A stretch of 39,780 nt of DNA from a virus (IMGVR_UViG_3300046522_000272:1-39780); one strand, 5' to 3'; positions 1 to 8,015 are shown, counted from the stretch's first letter. Translations and numbers: made by a program. Notes: generated by a model not told the origin, from the letters alone.

Positions 1-26
1 ACCCGCATGGCTGCTCAAATTCCGCA

Positions 27-51
27 GGTTCGATTCCCTCCGCCTCCACCA
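27..51 (+). other. attP: attP core, matching a tRNA/tmRNA 3' end
   Basis: The 25 bases contain a T-loop (GGTTCGATTCC), an acceptor strand (CGCCTCC) and the terminal ACCA of a tRNA-like gene. CGCCTCC would pair with GGAGGCG, or with GGGGGCG through a G3-U pair as in tmRNA, so the host ssrA gene is a good candidate. The bases 5' of the core (GCAGG) do not pair properly with CCCTC, so there is no T-stem. This is expected if identity with the host gene begins only at the T-loop and phage sequence lies upstream. The integrase gene ends 103 bp away. The second copy is at 39680-39704. Confidence 0.8.
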
Positions 52-66
52 GTACACTGTTTTAAA

Positions 67-86
67 TCAAGTACTTAGGTGCTTGA
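67..86. repeat. Inverted repeat beside attP
   Basis: TCAAGTAC and GTGCTTGA flank a 4-base spacer and are reverse complements at 7 of 8 positions. Position between the att core and the integrase gene suggests an integrase or excisionase arm-binding site; this is inference. Confidence 0.45.
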
Positions 87-117
87 AGCTGTCGCCAAAT
101 GGGATGAAATGGTGCTG

Positions 118-131
118 TTCTGGCACCAGAA
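118..131. repeat. Short perfect inverted repeat beside int
   Basis: TTCTGG-CA-CCAGAA is a perfect 6-bp inverted repeat just past the integrase stop codon. There is no T-run, so it does not look like a terminator. It may be a protein-binding site of the attP complex. Confidence 0.35.
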
Positions 132-153
132 TGCCAACATAATGACAGCGTGA

Positions 154-1344
154 TTAGGACGCCCCGGATATCTTCGCGGCGTCCTTTTTCTTTCCATAGA
201 CGGCTTCCGCGCGGCTGCCGGCCTGGCTGTCGGCGTCAGGCATCCACCGGCCGTACCGGCGAATGATCATCGACCAGTCAGCGTGGCCCATCTGCTGAGC
301 GACCCACATCGGGTGTTCGCCCGACGACAGCATCATGCTGGCGTAGGTGTGGCGCGTCTGGTACGGGTAGCGGTAGCGCACGCCCGCGCGCTTGATCGCC
401 CATTGCCACAGCGTCTTCCGGATCGGCTGGTCGCCGGCCCAGCGCTCCAGCGTCTGTGGGTTCTGGAATACCTCGTCCCCCTTCAGGTACGTGTGCGCCT
501 TCTGCGCGGTCAACGCTTCGAGCGCCGGCTGCAGCAGCTTCACCTCTCGGCGCCCGGCGGAGGTCTTCGTCGCCTCGGCCTCGTCGGCGTGCTGGGTCTG
601 CGCGCGCGCCACGCGCACAACCCCGCGCAGGAAGTCGACGTCGCCCCAGTCCAAGGCTACCAGCTCGGACGTGCGCAGCCCGGTCCAGAACGCGAACTGC
701 ACCAGGTTGCGCCCCTGCCCTTCCAGCGCGGCCAGGATAGCGGCCTGCTCATCCCGGTCGAACGGGTCGATCTCGTCGTGTTCGTGCGTGGTTGCCGCTT
801 TCTTCCGGTAGGTGTAGCCCGCGAGCGGATTCACCTCCAGCAGTTCGTCGTCGACGGCGGCGTCGAGCGCGGCGCGTAGCACGCTTTGGATGTTCCCCAG
901 TGTCTTGTTGCCAGCAGGGTAGCTCGCCAACTTGTCGCGCACGTGCTTGCGCTTCAGCTCCGTCAACTTCATTTTGCCGAACCAGGGATCCAGCTTCCCC
1001 ATGACGATCTTCCGGTAGGTGTCGTAGCTGCTGGCCTTGCGCTCCAGCTTCTGCCGGTCAAGCCATTTGTCCAGGTAGTCGCCCACCAGCATCAGGTCGC
1101 CCGGCGCCGCGGCCGCCTCCTCGAACCGGGCCGCGATCTTCGACTCGGGGAACGTCGCCCGATAGTCGAAGGTGCCGCTGGCGATCGCGTGCAGGATCGC
1201 CGCGCGGTGCTGCTCAGCCCGTTTTAAATTAGTGGGCGAGGGCTTGAGCTGGACCCTTTCCCGGCAGCGGACGCCCCGGTACATGAAGCTGATTTCGATG
1301 CTGCTTTCCGACGCAGCTTTAACACCCCTCCCGTTTCGACCCAT
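154..1344 (-). CDS. int: Tyrosine-recombinase integrase
   Basis: Catalyses site-specific recombination between attP and the host attB. 396 aa. The N-terminal ~70 residues resemble the DUF3596 arm-binding domain (basic and aromatic, MYRGVRCRERV), followed by a SAM-like core-binding domain (~85-175) and the catalytic domain (~195-375). Visible active-site residues are Arg224 (GLRTSEL), Lys260, Arg331-His332 (QTRHTYAS), His354 (MGHADW) and the nucleophile Tyr364 (RRYGRW). It is the last gene of the leftward operon, its 3' end facing attP. Its start lies inside the excisionase gene, so the two overlap by about 120 bp and are probably translated from one message. An internal ATG at 1284 is a possible alternative start. 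Confidence 0.95.
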   Translation of the reverse strand: MGRNGRGVKAASESSIEISFMYRGVRCRERVQLKPSPTNLKRAEQHRAAILHAIASGTFDYRATFPESKIAARFEEAAAAPGDLMLVGDYLDKWLDRQKLERKASSYDTYRKIVMGKLDPWFGKMKLTELKRKHVRDKLASYPAGNKTLGNIQSVLRAALDAAVDDELLEVNPLAGYTYRKKAATTHEHDEIDPFDRDEQAAILAALEGQGRNLVQFAFWTGLRTSELVALDWGDVDFLRGVVRVARAQTQHADEAEATKTSAGRREVKLLQPALEALTAQKAHTYLKGDEVFQNPQTLERWAGDQPIRKTLWQWAIKRAGVRYRYPYQTRHTYASMMLSSGEHPMWVAQQMGHADWSMIIRRYGRWMPDADSQAGSRAEAVYGKKKDAAKISGAS

Positions 1345-1505
1345 TCCTCATACCCTTCCACAATGATAACGATGCGCCCGTCAGGCGCCTTCTTCCAGAC
1401 TTGGCCCTCCATCCAGATCCCGTCGCGGATCTTCGAACGGATGGCGTCCTCGGTGTATCCGGACTCAACCGAAAATTTCGGGATTGTCACATAGCGCAGC
1501 ATCAC
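1224..1505 (-). CDS. Excisionase-family protein
   Basis: 93 aa. Residues ~5-55 match the small winged-helix excisionase type common in Burkholderiales prophages: an N-terminal helix (FSVESGYTEDAIRSKIRDG) followed by VWKKAPDGRIVI and YEEWVE. Such proteins bend attP DNA and bias the integrase towards excision. It sits directly upstream of int and overlaps it in another frame. The C-terminal ~35 residues (Ser/Ala/Lys rich) lie entirely in the overlap and probably have little function. Assignment rests on motif and position. Confidence 0.8.
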   Translation of the reverse strand: MMLRYVTIPKFSVESGYTEDAIRSKIRDGIWMEGQVWKKAPDGRIVIIVEGYEEWVETGGVLKLRRKAASKSASCTGASAAGKGSSSSPRPLI

Positions 1506-1511
1506 TCCTCC

Positions 1512-1691
1512 CTATTCCAGTCCCGCGTCTGGAAGCACGCGGCGCTCGCCGTACACCCGCTCGCCACGCGTTGGCGCCGGCCTGGCCGGAACCGTCCCAC
1601 GTCGCTCGAACTGCGGCCGACGCCGGTCATTCACCGGACTGGTGAAGTACGACGACACGCCGCGGCGGCGGTCTTTTCCTCGTTCGATCAT
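1512..1691 (-). CDS. Small basic hypothetical protein
   Basis: 59 aa, Arg-rich (MIERGKDRRRGV at the N-terminus). The start at 1691 is chosen because its ATG overlaps the stop of the upstream gene (ATGA), the usual coupling in this operon; the frame stays open further upstream but only inside that neighbour. No family recognised. Confidence 0.5.
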   Translation of the reverse strand: MIERGKDRRRGVSSYFTSPVNDRRRPQFERRGTVPARPAPTRGERVYGERRVLPDAGLE

Positions 1692-2296
1692 CGGTCGATC
1701 CTCCTGAATTCCACGACCCACACCCACGGGTTTGTCGCCCAGCTGCCAGCGCCGTTGATCTGCTCCCAAAGATACATGTACCAGTCACGCGCCGCATCGG
1801 CATGCACCTGCGAGTCATCAGAGACTTCATGGCGGCGCGACCAGCCCTCGGCCGCAGCATCGGCCTCGCTGATGTCCTGCAGCCGCTCGACGCGCACGTC
1901 GGTGATCTCCAGCAGGATGCGGCTGTCCTTCCTGAACATGTGGATCGACGGCTTCCACGTGATCTCATCGACCGGCGGCAGGTTCGTGAAGCCGGCCGCG
2001 CACGCCGGATAATCGGCCCGGTAGAAAGTCGGGCCCGGGTCGAGGGTAGTCGGCTGCGCCCACGTCTCGCGCACCCACAGGCGATCACCGGGCACACCGA
2101 ACTTGCAGCGGAAGACCGTGCCGGCCGGCTTCGGCTGGCGCTCCATCAGGCCAACCCACTCGCGGTCGGCCTTGTCGCCTTCCATCGGCAGGACATCGAG
2201 CGGCTGCACGCGCAGGGCGCGCCGCGTCTGCGTCTTCGTGCCGGCCAGCAGCGCGCGCACCATCGGCGCCGAGAACAGAATGCCACGTTCAGTCAT
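1688..2296 (-). CDS. ASCH-like phage protein
   Basis: 202 aa. The N-terminus (ILFSAPMVRALLAGTKTQTRR) and the later GVPGDRLWVRETW are typical of a widespread prophage family with an ASCH/PUA-like fold, sometimes annotated as morphogenetic protein. The fold is associated with RNA or modified-nucleotide binding, and no catalytic residue can be assigned here. It overlaps its upstream neighbour by 8 bp. It lies among early recombination genes, so a DNA/RNA metabolism role is more likely than a structural one. Confidence 0.7.
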   Translation of the reverse strand: MTERGILFSAPMVRALLAGTKTQTRRALRVQPLDVLPMEGDKADREWVGLMERQPKPAGTVFRCKFGVPGDRLWVRETWAQPTTLDPGPTFYRADYPACAAGFTNLPPVDEITWKPSIHMFRKDSRILLEITDVRVERLQDISEADAAAEGWSRRHEVSDDSQVHADAARDWYMYLWEQINGAGSWATNPWVWVVEFRRIDR

Positions 2297-2594
2297 GGTG
2301 GCCGCCCTCGCTGTCGACCTGATCGGGCACCTGCCCCTCGTCCTGCTCGGCAGCCGCGTACGCGCTCCAATCCGGCTCGCGGCCGTCGTTCGTGAACGCC
2401 ACTTCGCCCGCGCACGCCGGCGCCGGGCCCAGCAGCGCGCGCACCTGCGCCGGCGTCCCGATCGCGATCACGCGGTCGCCGCCAGGGATGGGGATGGCTG
2501 CGCTGGCGATACCTTCCAGCTGCAGGTGCTCCAGCGCGAGCCCGATCAGGCGGTTGCGGTTCTGCTCGCGCAGGTGTTCGATGGGTTGGGTCAT
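2289..2594 (-). CDS. Hypothetical protein
   Basis: 101 aa. The N-terminal half is helical (EHLREQNRNRLIGLALEHLQ) and the C-terminal third is acidic (AAEQDEGQVPDQVDSEGG). It overlaps the next gene by 8 bp and is probably translationally coupled. No family recognised; coding is supported by tight packing and codon use. Confidence 0.65.
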   Translation of the reverse strand: MTQPIEHLREQNRNRLIGLALEHLQLEGIASAAIPIPGGDRVIAIGTPAQVRALLGPAPACAGEVAFTNDGREPDWSAYAAAEQDEGQVPDQVDSEGGHHD

Positions 2595-2615
2595 GTGGTC
2601 CTCGTTGTTGTCGGG

Positions 2616-3671
2616 TTAAGCTGCCGCGAGCATCGCGGTGATGACGTCTCGCGCCGCCGGCGGACAGACCGCGTTGCCGAGCATGTGCACGGCGTCCCGG
2701 TGCGTGGCCGGGAGGATGTAGTCGTCGGGGAAGCCCATGGCCGCGCGGCACTCCTGCGCGGTCAGCATGCGCGTGCGGTCGCCGTCGACGATGCCCCAGC
2801 GGTCCCGGGTAGTGATGGTGCCCAGCGGCCGACTCAGGCAACGCCCAGTCAGGCCCGAGCCGCCGCCGTAATACGGCATGACGAAGCGATCGCCATGCGC
2901 GCGCCGGCCTGCCTGGACCCTGCGCAGCGTCGCCGCGGCGCGGCCCGGTTTCTCGATCTGCTGCCAGCTCCCGGCGCCGAAGTCGATAATGCTGCGCGCC
3001 GGGAGGTGCGGCCGCTTTGGCAGTTCGACCATGATCGGATGCTTCGCCCGCGCGGCGACGATGAACAGGCGCTCGCGATGCTGCGGCGCGCCGTGGTCCG
3101 CCGCGTCGACGATCATCGGCGTCAGGGCGTAGCCCAGTGCGTCCATCGCCGCGCACCAGGCCGGATACAGCGCCCAACGGGTGAACTCGGGCACGTTCTC
3201 GATCACGGCGAACGCTGGCCGGTGGTATTCGGCAGCAGAAACCACGGCCCAGGCGGTGGAGCGGCTGGCGTCATGTTGCGGGTTGCCGTTGGCCTTCCCG
3301 CGCGCCTTGCTGTGCCCCTGGCAGCAGGGCGACGCCATCAGCAGGTCGTGCGCCGGCACCTCCGCCCAGTTGGCCTGGCGAAGGTCCTGGCATGCATGCT
3401 CTGCGCCGGGGTGGTTCTGCGCGTGGATCGCGACGGCGCTTTCCCAGTGGTTCGCCGCCCACACAACGTCGATGCCGGCCATCTTGGCGCCAGTGCTGAA
3501 GCCCCCGGCACCGGCAAACAAGTCGATCGCCTTCATGCCGAAGCTCCCGGCGCCGCCGGCATTGCGGAACGCGGGCCACACATCGTCATCGTTCAACGCG
3601 ACGAGCACCAGGGCGTCGTCATCGGGCAGCGCCGCTGCCGTATCGGTCCATTCGGGCATCAGCGCTACCAT
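2616..3671 (-). CDS. C5-cytosine DNA methyltransferase with DUF551-like N-terminus
   Basis: Transfers a methyl group from SAM to C5 of cytosine, probably protecting phage DNA from host restriction. 351 aa. Motifs in order: DLFAGAGGFS (I, ~50-59), SPCCQGH with nucleophile Cys116 (IV), ENVPEF (VI, ~158), QHRERLF (VIII, ~197) and GNAVCPPAARDV (X, C-terminus). No restriction endonuclease lies nearby, so it is an orphan enzyme. Residues 1-45 are not methyltransferase; they resemble a DUF551 domain (EWTDTAAALPDDDALVLVAL, then a Trp). The catalytic domain has its own Met46 (start 3536) preceded by GGGAG about 7 nt upstream, so both a fusion and a shorter enzyme could be made. Confidence 0.92.
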   Translation of the reverse strand: MVALMPEWTDTAAALPDDDALVLVALNDDDVWPAFRNAGGAGSFGMKAIDLFAGAGGFSTGAKMAGIDVVWAANHWESAVAIHAQNHPGAEHACQDLRQANWAEVPAHDLLMASPCCQGHSKARGKANGNPQHDASRSTAWAVVSAAEYHRPAFAVIENVPEFTRWALYPAWCAAMDALGYALTPMIVDAADHGAPQHRERLFIVAARAKHPIMVELPKRPHLPARSIIDFGAGSWQQIEKPGRAAATLRRVQAGRRAHGDRFVMPYYGGGSGLTGRCLSRPLGTITTRDRWGIVDGDRTRMLTAQECRAAMGFPDDYILPATHRDAVHMLGNAVCPPAARDVITAMLAAA

Positions 3672-3673
3672 GA

Positions 3674-4414
3674 TCAGGCCTCAGCGCCCAGCAGGGATTT
3701 CTGATCCGGCTCCACGGCCAGCGCGTCACCCTCCTGCAGCAGCTTCGAACGCTCCTCGATGACGATCGTGACGAACCCGCCCTCGGCGTCGGCCAGGCTG
3801 TGCGCCCAGTCGCCCTTGGCCAGCGTCAGCACCGCCTTGACGCCATCCTTGAACACGACCTGGTCGACGGCGGCCTGGAAGGTCACGCGCGCATTGCTGG
3901 CGATGATGTCGACCGCGTCGCGCACGGCCACACGGCAATCCTGCTGCACGGTGGCCAGTACCCGCTTCTGCTCGCCCTCCTTCATGTCGATCCACGGCTT
4001 CGACAGCGTCTTCATGTGCTTCGTCGCTGCCTTGATCATCGCGCCGAGCAGGTATTCCTGCGCATAGGCCTTGCCGGTCAGGACGCCGTGCACGCCGGGC
4101 TTCGCGAATACCGCGTACGGGCCCTCCTCGTGCTCGAGCACCGCGGACAGCGTCCAGCCGTCGCCGTCCGGCACGGTCGGCATCCATGCGCTGACGGCGT
4201 TGTCGCCGCCGAGCCAGCGCGCGGCTACTTCCTTGGCGCTGGTGTCGTCGACGAGGCGCAGCACGTGGACCTCGTGGCCGTTGACGACGGCACCGGGCGC
4301 CAGCTCCTCTTCTGGCAGCGCGAAGTCTTCGAAGCCCGGCAGTGCGCCGTAGCCGTTCGCGTCGCGATGCAGCGTGTTCAGGGTGGTCTGTTCTTTTTTC
4401 GAGGTGGCATTCAT
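3674..4414 (-). CDS. Hypothetical early phage protein
   Basis: 246 aa, acidic, no signal peptide or membrane segment. The central part (~115-175, KAYAQEYLLGAMIKAATKHM then EGEQKRVLATVQQDCRVAV) is predicted helical and the C-terminus has alternating hydrophobic strands. It lies between the methyltransferase and the exonuclease and recombinase genes, so a DNA-metabolism accessory role is plausible. No family recognised. Confidence 0.75.
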   Translation of the reverse strand: MNATSKKEQTTLNTLHRDANGYGALPGFEDFALPEEELAPGAVVNGHEVHVLRLVDDTSAKEVAARWLGGDNAVSAWMPTVPDGDGWTLSAVLEHEEGPYAVFAKPGVHGVLTGKAYAQEYLLGAMIKAATKHMKTLSKPWIDMKEGEQKRVLATVQQDCRVAVRDAVDIIASNARVTFQAAVDQVVFKDGVKAVLTLAKGDWAHSLADAEGGFVTIVIEERSKLLQEGDALAVEPDQKSLLGAEA

Positions 4415-4432
4415 TCGTTACATCTCCTGGTC

Positions 4433-4666
4433 CTATTGGTGGTTGGTGGGGTGCTGCTTTTGATAGTTCAGGTACGCGCGCCGGATCCGCTCATCCCAGC
4501 GCGCCTGCGCGGCCGCGTCGCGGTCCAGCTCGGCGCGCGAGCCGACTTCGCACATCTCTTTCACGCGGCGCGCGGCGGCCTGCTCGCCGTCGACGCCGAG
4601 GAAGCGCTGGAAATCCTGCTCACGGCAGCGCAGGATCGTCCACAGAAAGGCGCTCTGGCCGGCCAT
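4433..4666 (-). CDS. Small hypothetical protein
   Basis: 77 aa, charged and probably all-helical (EQAAARRVKEMCEVGSRAEL, then RWDERIRRAYLNYQKQH). Its ATG follows the upstream stop codon by one base, supporting the start. No family recognised. Confidence 0.65.
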   Translation of the reverse strand: MAGQSAFLWTILRCREQDFQRFLGVDGEQAAARRVKEMCEVGSRAELDRDAAAQARWDERIRRAYLNYQKQHPTNHQ

Positions 4667-4667
4667 G

Positions 4668-5309
4668 TCACGCGGCCGGCTTCAGGTGGTTCTTGATGCC
4701 GTAGTACACGGCCTTCGCTCCGCGCACGTCTACCATCGCATCGTGGGCGCCTTCCAGCTTCTGTCCGGTGAAGAATTCGTAGGCCTCGCCGAGGTTCGGA
4801 GATTTCGGGCCGCGGCGTCCGGCAGCGACCATCCGCGGTGTCGGCGGCAGGTTCACGATCTTCGTGCTGTTGGTCTGTGTGCAGTAGGCCGGCGCAGCCT
4901 TCCAGTAGTCTGCGAACGGGGCGGCCGGGTCGCCGATCGACTGCATGCTGTAGACCGGGCTGCGCATGATTTCGATGCGCAGCATGCGCATATCGAACGA
5001 TTCGTTGTGGCCACTGCGCAGGTCCGCGTCCGTCCACAGGTCGACGAAGTGCTCGAGCACGTGGCCGGCGGCGATGCCCTCGTCCATAGCGCGCTCGGTG
5101 GTGATGCCGTGCACGGCCGCTACCTCGTCGGGGACCGTCCAGCCTTCCGGCAAGATGATCATGTTCATCTGCTGCAGATCCTCGCCGGTCTCCTCGTCGC
5201 ACAGCAGCGCCGCCAGTTGCACGACGCGCGGCTGGTCGGGATGCTCGCTCGGCTGGCTCCAGATCGGCAGGCCAGTGGTCTCGGTGTCGTAGAACAGAAT
5301 CTTTTTCAT
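4668..5309 (-). CDS. DnaQ-like DEDDh 3'-5' exonuclease
   Basis: 213 aa. Exo I is FYDTETTG (Asp8, Glu10), Exo II is GHNESFDMRM (Asp106) and Exo III is HDAMVDV (His189, Asp194). All five DEDDh residues are present, so the enzyme should remove nucleotides from 3' ends with two metal ions. It lies next to the YqaJ/RecT pair and probably trims ends for recombination or repair. The start at 5309 is chosen because the family begins at the first beta-strand (MKKILFYDTE); the frame is open further upstream but would run into the neighbouring gene. Confidence 0.92.
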   Translation of the reverse strand: MKKILFYDTETTGLPIWSQPSEHPDQPRVVQLAALLCDEETGEDLQQMNMIILPEGWTVPDEVAAVHGITTERAMDEGIAAGHVLEHFVDLWTDADLRSGHNESFDMRMLRIEIMRSPVYSMQSIGDPAAPFADYWKAAPAYCTQTNSTKIVNLPPTPRMVAAGRRGPKSPNLGEAYEFFTGQKLEGAHDAMVDVRGAKAVYYGIKNHLKPAA

Positions 5310-5332
5310 GGTTCGCTTTCGTGGGTGGGTAA

Positions 5333-6943
5333 TCAGGCAGCCTGCTGGGCTTGGGCAACAGCGTTGATATGGTCGATCAGGGCGGCGCACATCGAGGGAA
5401 AATCTCGCTCGTGATACAGTCGGGCCGACTTGTCGGTGGCAGCCGGCGCGAAGCCCAGCTTGCCGAGGAACTCTCCGGTCAGCGGGAAGCCGAGGCGCTC
5501 GCTGATTTGGCCCAGGCGCAGGCTTGGTGGCGTGCTGCTGACTGCGGCCGGGCGCGCAGCCACGATGCGCGTAACCTGCGCGGCGGGCGCCGGTGCCGGC
5601 GCAGACTCCATGGCAGCGGCGGCCGCCGGCGCGGCGTCGAACTGCGCATCCTGGCGCGCCTTTTCCGCCGCGGTGCGCTTGTGGGTATCGATGCGCGTGT
5701 GCACGACCATCTGGAAGTCCTCGTCAGGCTTCTGGATGATGGCCTGCAGATCGGCGAATAGGAACTCGTGATCTGCGGCGTTCTCGCGGTACCAGGCCAG
5801 TCGGCCGCGCACGGCGGCTGCCAACGCATCGACGGCGATCTTGCCATTCGCCAGCTCCGTGTCGACGGCGTCCTGCAGCGTAGCCAGCGTCCGTTTGTTC
5901 TTCATGGCGCCGGCAAAGTCGCGCGCCTGGAACACGAGGCGCAGCGGCGCGATTTCCTTTTCCAGCGTCGCGACGTGGTCGGCGAAAGCCTGCTTCGCGT
6001 TCGCCAGGATCCCGGCCTTGATCAGCTCCTTCTTGTCCTTTACGGTGCGCTCCAGCACGAGACGCTTCGCGCGCAGCTGCTCGCGCACGTGGTCGATCGT
6101 GCGCATCACCTCAGCAATATCGGCGGTCTGTTCGAGCACGGCGCGCTTCGAGACTTCGAGGTCGCTTTCGGCCTTTTCGCAGAACCTCACAGTTGCTTCC
6201 GCGTTGGCGAAGTCCTCGTCGGTGACCAGATCCGTTTTGATGCTGGCGATGAAGCGGTCGGCGCGGGCCTGGAACGCCGGCAGGTTGCTGGCGGCCACCT
6301 CGCCGCGGATCTGGATAGCCAGCGCCGGCAGCGACATGATCGGCTCGGCCTCTGGCTTCGGGGTGTACTGGCGCGGCTCGTACGCGGCCAAGTCGGCGGC
6401 GAACTGTGCCCAGCCAGCGCGGATGCGCTCCTGCCACGCCGGATCCGGCAGCACGTCGATGTGCACGAAGTTGTCGAGCGTACCGTCCGAGCACACGAAC
6501 ACGACCTTGCTGCAACCGGTGACCATCATGATCTGTTGTGGCTGGGGCATGTACTCTTCCGGCAGCTGCGCGTCGGCGATGGCGGCGGCCAGCGCTTCGT
6601 TCCACTGTTTGTGCTCGAAGGCTACGTCTTCAGCCATGGTCAGGCCGTCGCACGACGCGGACAGCAGCCCGTCGGAGCACGTCACCGGATAAAGCTCGGT
6701 GCCGATCATGTCCTCGACGAGCGGGCGGGCCAGCGCTTCGACGTAGTGGCCGTGGTCGAGGATGTGTTCCTGCACCCAATCGCTGAACTCCTGCGCGGTG
6801 CCGGTGTGCTTCATGTGCAGCAGCTCGGTGCGCTTGACGCGCGACGAGATGCCCAGCATCGCGGCGGCTTCACTGGCGCCGAAGTGCTCGAGGCGGAAGG
6901 CCTGCCATTCGGGCGAGCCCTGGACGAGATTGTGGATCTGCAT
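5333..6943 (-). CDS. YqaJ-type viral recombinase exonuclease
   Basis: 536 aa. Residues ~8-180 form a lambda-exonuclease/YqaJ-type nuclease: GSPEWQAFRLEHFGASEAA, Glu69, Asp99 (SASCDGL), the E-x-K pair Glu110/Lys112 (FEHKQW), then MPQPQQIMM. It degrades one strand of double-stranded DNA so that the neighbouring RecT can anneal the exposed strand. Residues ~240-400 are a long charged helical region resembling DUF1351-type phage proteins, followed by an Ala/Pro linker (~440-480) and a small C-terminal domain (~490-536). The enzyme is much longer than a stand-alone YqaJ protein (about 200-300 aa), so it looks like a multidomain fusion. Confidence 0.9.
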   Translation of the reverse strand: MQIHNLVQGSPEWQAFRLEHFGASEAAAMLGISSRVKRTELLHMKHTGTAQEFSDWVQEHILDHGHYVEALARPLVEDMIGTELYPVTCSDGLLSASCDGLTMAEDVAFEHKQWNEALAAAIADAQLPEEYMPQPQQIMMVTGCSKVVFVCSDGTLDNFVHIDVLPDPAWQERIRAGWAQFAADLAAYEPRQYTPKPEAEPIMSLPALAIQIRGEVAASNLPAFQARADRFIASIKTDLVTDEDFANAEATVRFCEKAESDLEVSKRAVLEQTADIAEVMRTIDHVREQLRAKRLVLERTVKDKKELIKAGILANAKQAFADHVATLEKEIAPLRLVFQARDFAGAMKNKRTLATLQDAVDTELANGKIAVDALAAAVRGRLAWYRENAADHEFLFADLQAIIQKPDEDFQMVVHTRIDTHKRTAAEKARQDAQFDAAPAAAAAMESAPAPAPAAQVTRIVAARPAAVSSTPPSLRLGQISERLGFPLTGEFLGKLGFAPAATDKSARLYHERDFPSMCAALIDHINAVAQAQQAA

Positions 6944-7001
6944 GTCGGTTTCCTTGGTGGAGTTGGAGGTGCGTTCCCGCGTGCACGGGAACGCCGCGGA
7001 G

Positions 7002-7997
7002 TCAGTCGTTTTCGTGGGCCCAGGCGTCGATCGTGAGCTTCTGCTCTTCGGTCAGCAGTTGGCGGGTCTCTATCATCGCGACCAGTTCGGCCACGGTTTT
7101 TTTCTTCGAGACGATCTGTTCGCGCCAGGCCTTCTTGTTCTGCTCGAACTTCTCGGGCGTGCACATCGGCAGATCGCCGCGAGCCGGTGCAGCGTGCGCG
7201 GTGCTGGTGGTTGCGCCGTTGGCGTTGATGACCTCGCCTGTGTCCTGGTCGACCGTGCCCTGGTCATCCGCGCGCTCGTCGATGACGACCATGTCGCTGT
7301 CGATCGTGAACGGCTTGCCGGCGTCCACCGCGTTCGCGACGTCGACTGCGCGCTGCACCTCGATCGACTTCGGCATGTACTTGAGCACCTGGAGCAGCAC
7401 GACCTTGCGTGCGTACATCTCCATGTTCTGGCCGTTCTTTTCCAGCGCGTAGTGGCGGCCGCCGACCTTGTTGAACTTGTTCAGGTGCTTCACGACGCGA
7501 TCCATCGTCCACACCTCGATCACCGGGTATTCGCTGCCGTTCACGCGGCCGACGGCGTACACGTGCGAAATGTCCTTCCAGCTGTCGCCGCCGGCGCCCG
7601 GGCGGTGCTTGATGAACGGGCGATCGCCCAGCGCCCAGTCGAACTCGTCGCCGTTGTACACGGCGCCAGTCCAGACCGTGGCGCGGCCGGCGCGCGACAC
7701 CAGGTCGACGAGGCCCTGCCAGCCGGGCACGAACGTAGCCTTGCCGCCGTACGGCACCAGGTAGCCCTGACCGCCGACACCGATCTCCAGGCCCAGCTGC
7801 GCCGCGACGACGACCGAGCCGAAGATGCTGTGCAGGTCGCACTTCTGCAGGGCCGGGTTCTGGCTGAACGCCGTCATGGTGAGACGGACCATGCGGTCCG
7901 GGCTGATGTGCTTCGGCAGCGCGTTGGCGATCTGGCCCTTGTACTTGTCCAGGAACGTGCTGAGGCTCTTGGCCGGGCTGGCGACTACTTGATTCAT
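7002..7997 (-). CDS. recT: RecT-family single-strand annealing protein
   Basis: 331 aa. The core (~20-240) carries RecT hallmarks: RMVRLTMTAFSQNPALQKC, SVVVAAQLGLEIGVGGQGYL, VPYGGKATFVPGWQGLVDL and the later MEMYARKVVLLQVLKYMPKS. It binds single-stranded DNA and anneals complementary strands together with the adjacent YqaJ exonuclease. The C-terminal ~70 residues are charged (KKKTVAELVAMIETRQLLTE) and probably regulatory or an SSB/exonuclease contact. It starts 53 bp before the YqaJ gene in the same operon. Confidence 0.95.
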   Translation of the reverse strand: MNQVVASPAKSLSTFLDKYKGQIANALPKHISPDRMVRLTMTAFSQNPALQKCDLHSIFGSVVVAAQLGLEIGVGGQGYLVPYGGKATFVPGWQGLVDLVSRAGRATVWTGAVYNGDEFDWALGDRPFIKHRPGAGGDSWKDISHVYAVGRVNGSEYPVIEVWTMDRVVKHLNKFNKVGGRHYALEKNGQNMEMYARKVVLLQVLKYMPKSIEVQRAVDVANAVDAGKPFTIDSDMVVIDERADDQGTVDQDTGEVINANGATTSTAHAAPARGDLPMCTPEKFEQNKKAWREQIVSKKKTVAELVAMIETRQLLTEEQKLTIDAWAHEND

Positions 7998-8015
7998 GGG
8001 GTGATTCCTCTCTGG

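Larger units (their letters stand above)
1..127. repeat. Terminal direct repeat, left copy
   Basis: The first 127 bases are identical to the last 127 (39654-39780). 127 is the usual maximum k-mer of short-read assemblers, and contigs of circular molecules end with an overlap of exactly k bases. I infer an assembly overlap of a circular (or circularly permuted) genome, not a biological terminal repeat. The non-redundant circle is 39,653 bp. The repeat contains the attachment core. Confidence 0.95.

Noticed and set aside
20-54. A complete tRNA or tmRNA gene at the left end
   Set aside because: Only the T-loop, acceptor 3' strand and ACCA are present; the 5' parts and a paired T-stem are missing. 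It is the att core.
2103-3704. A 533-codon open frame on the plus strand opposite the methyltransferase
   Set aside because: It runs antisense to a gene with complete C5-methyltransferase motifs and has the Arg/His/Val-rich look of a shadow frame.
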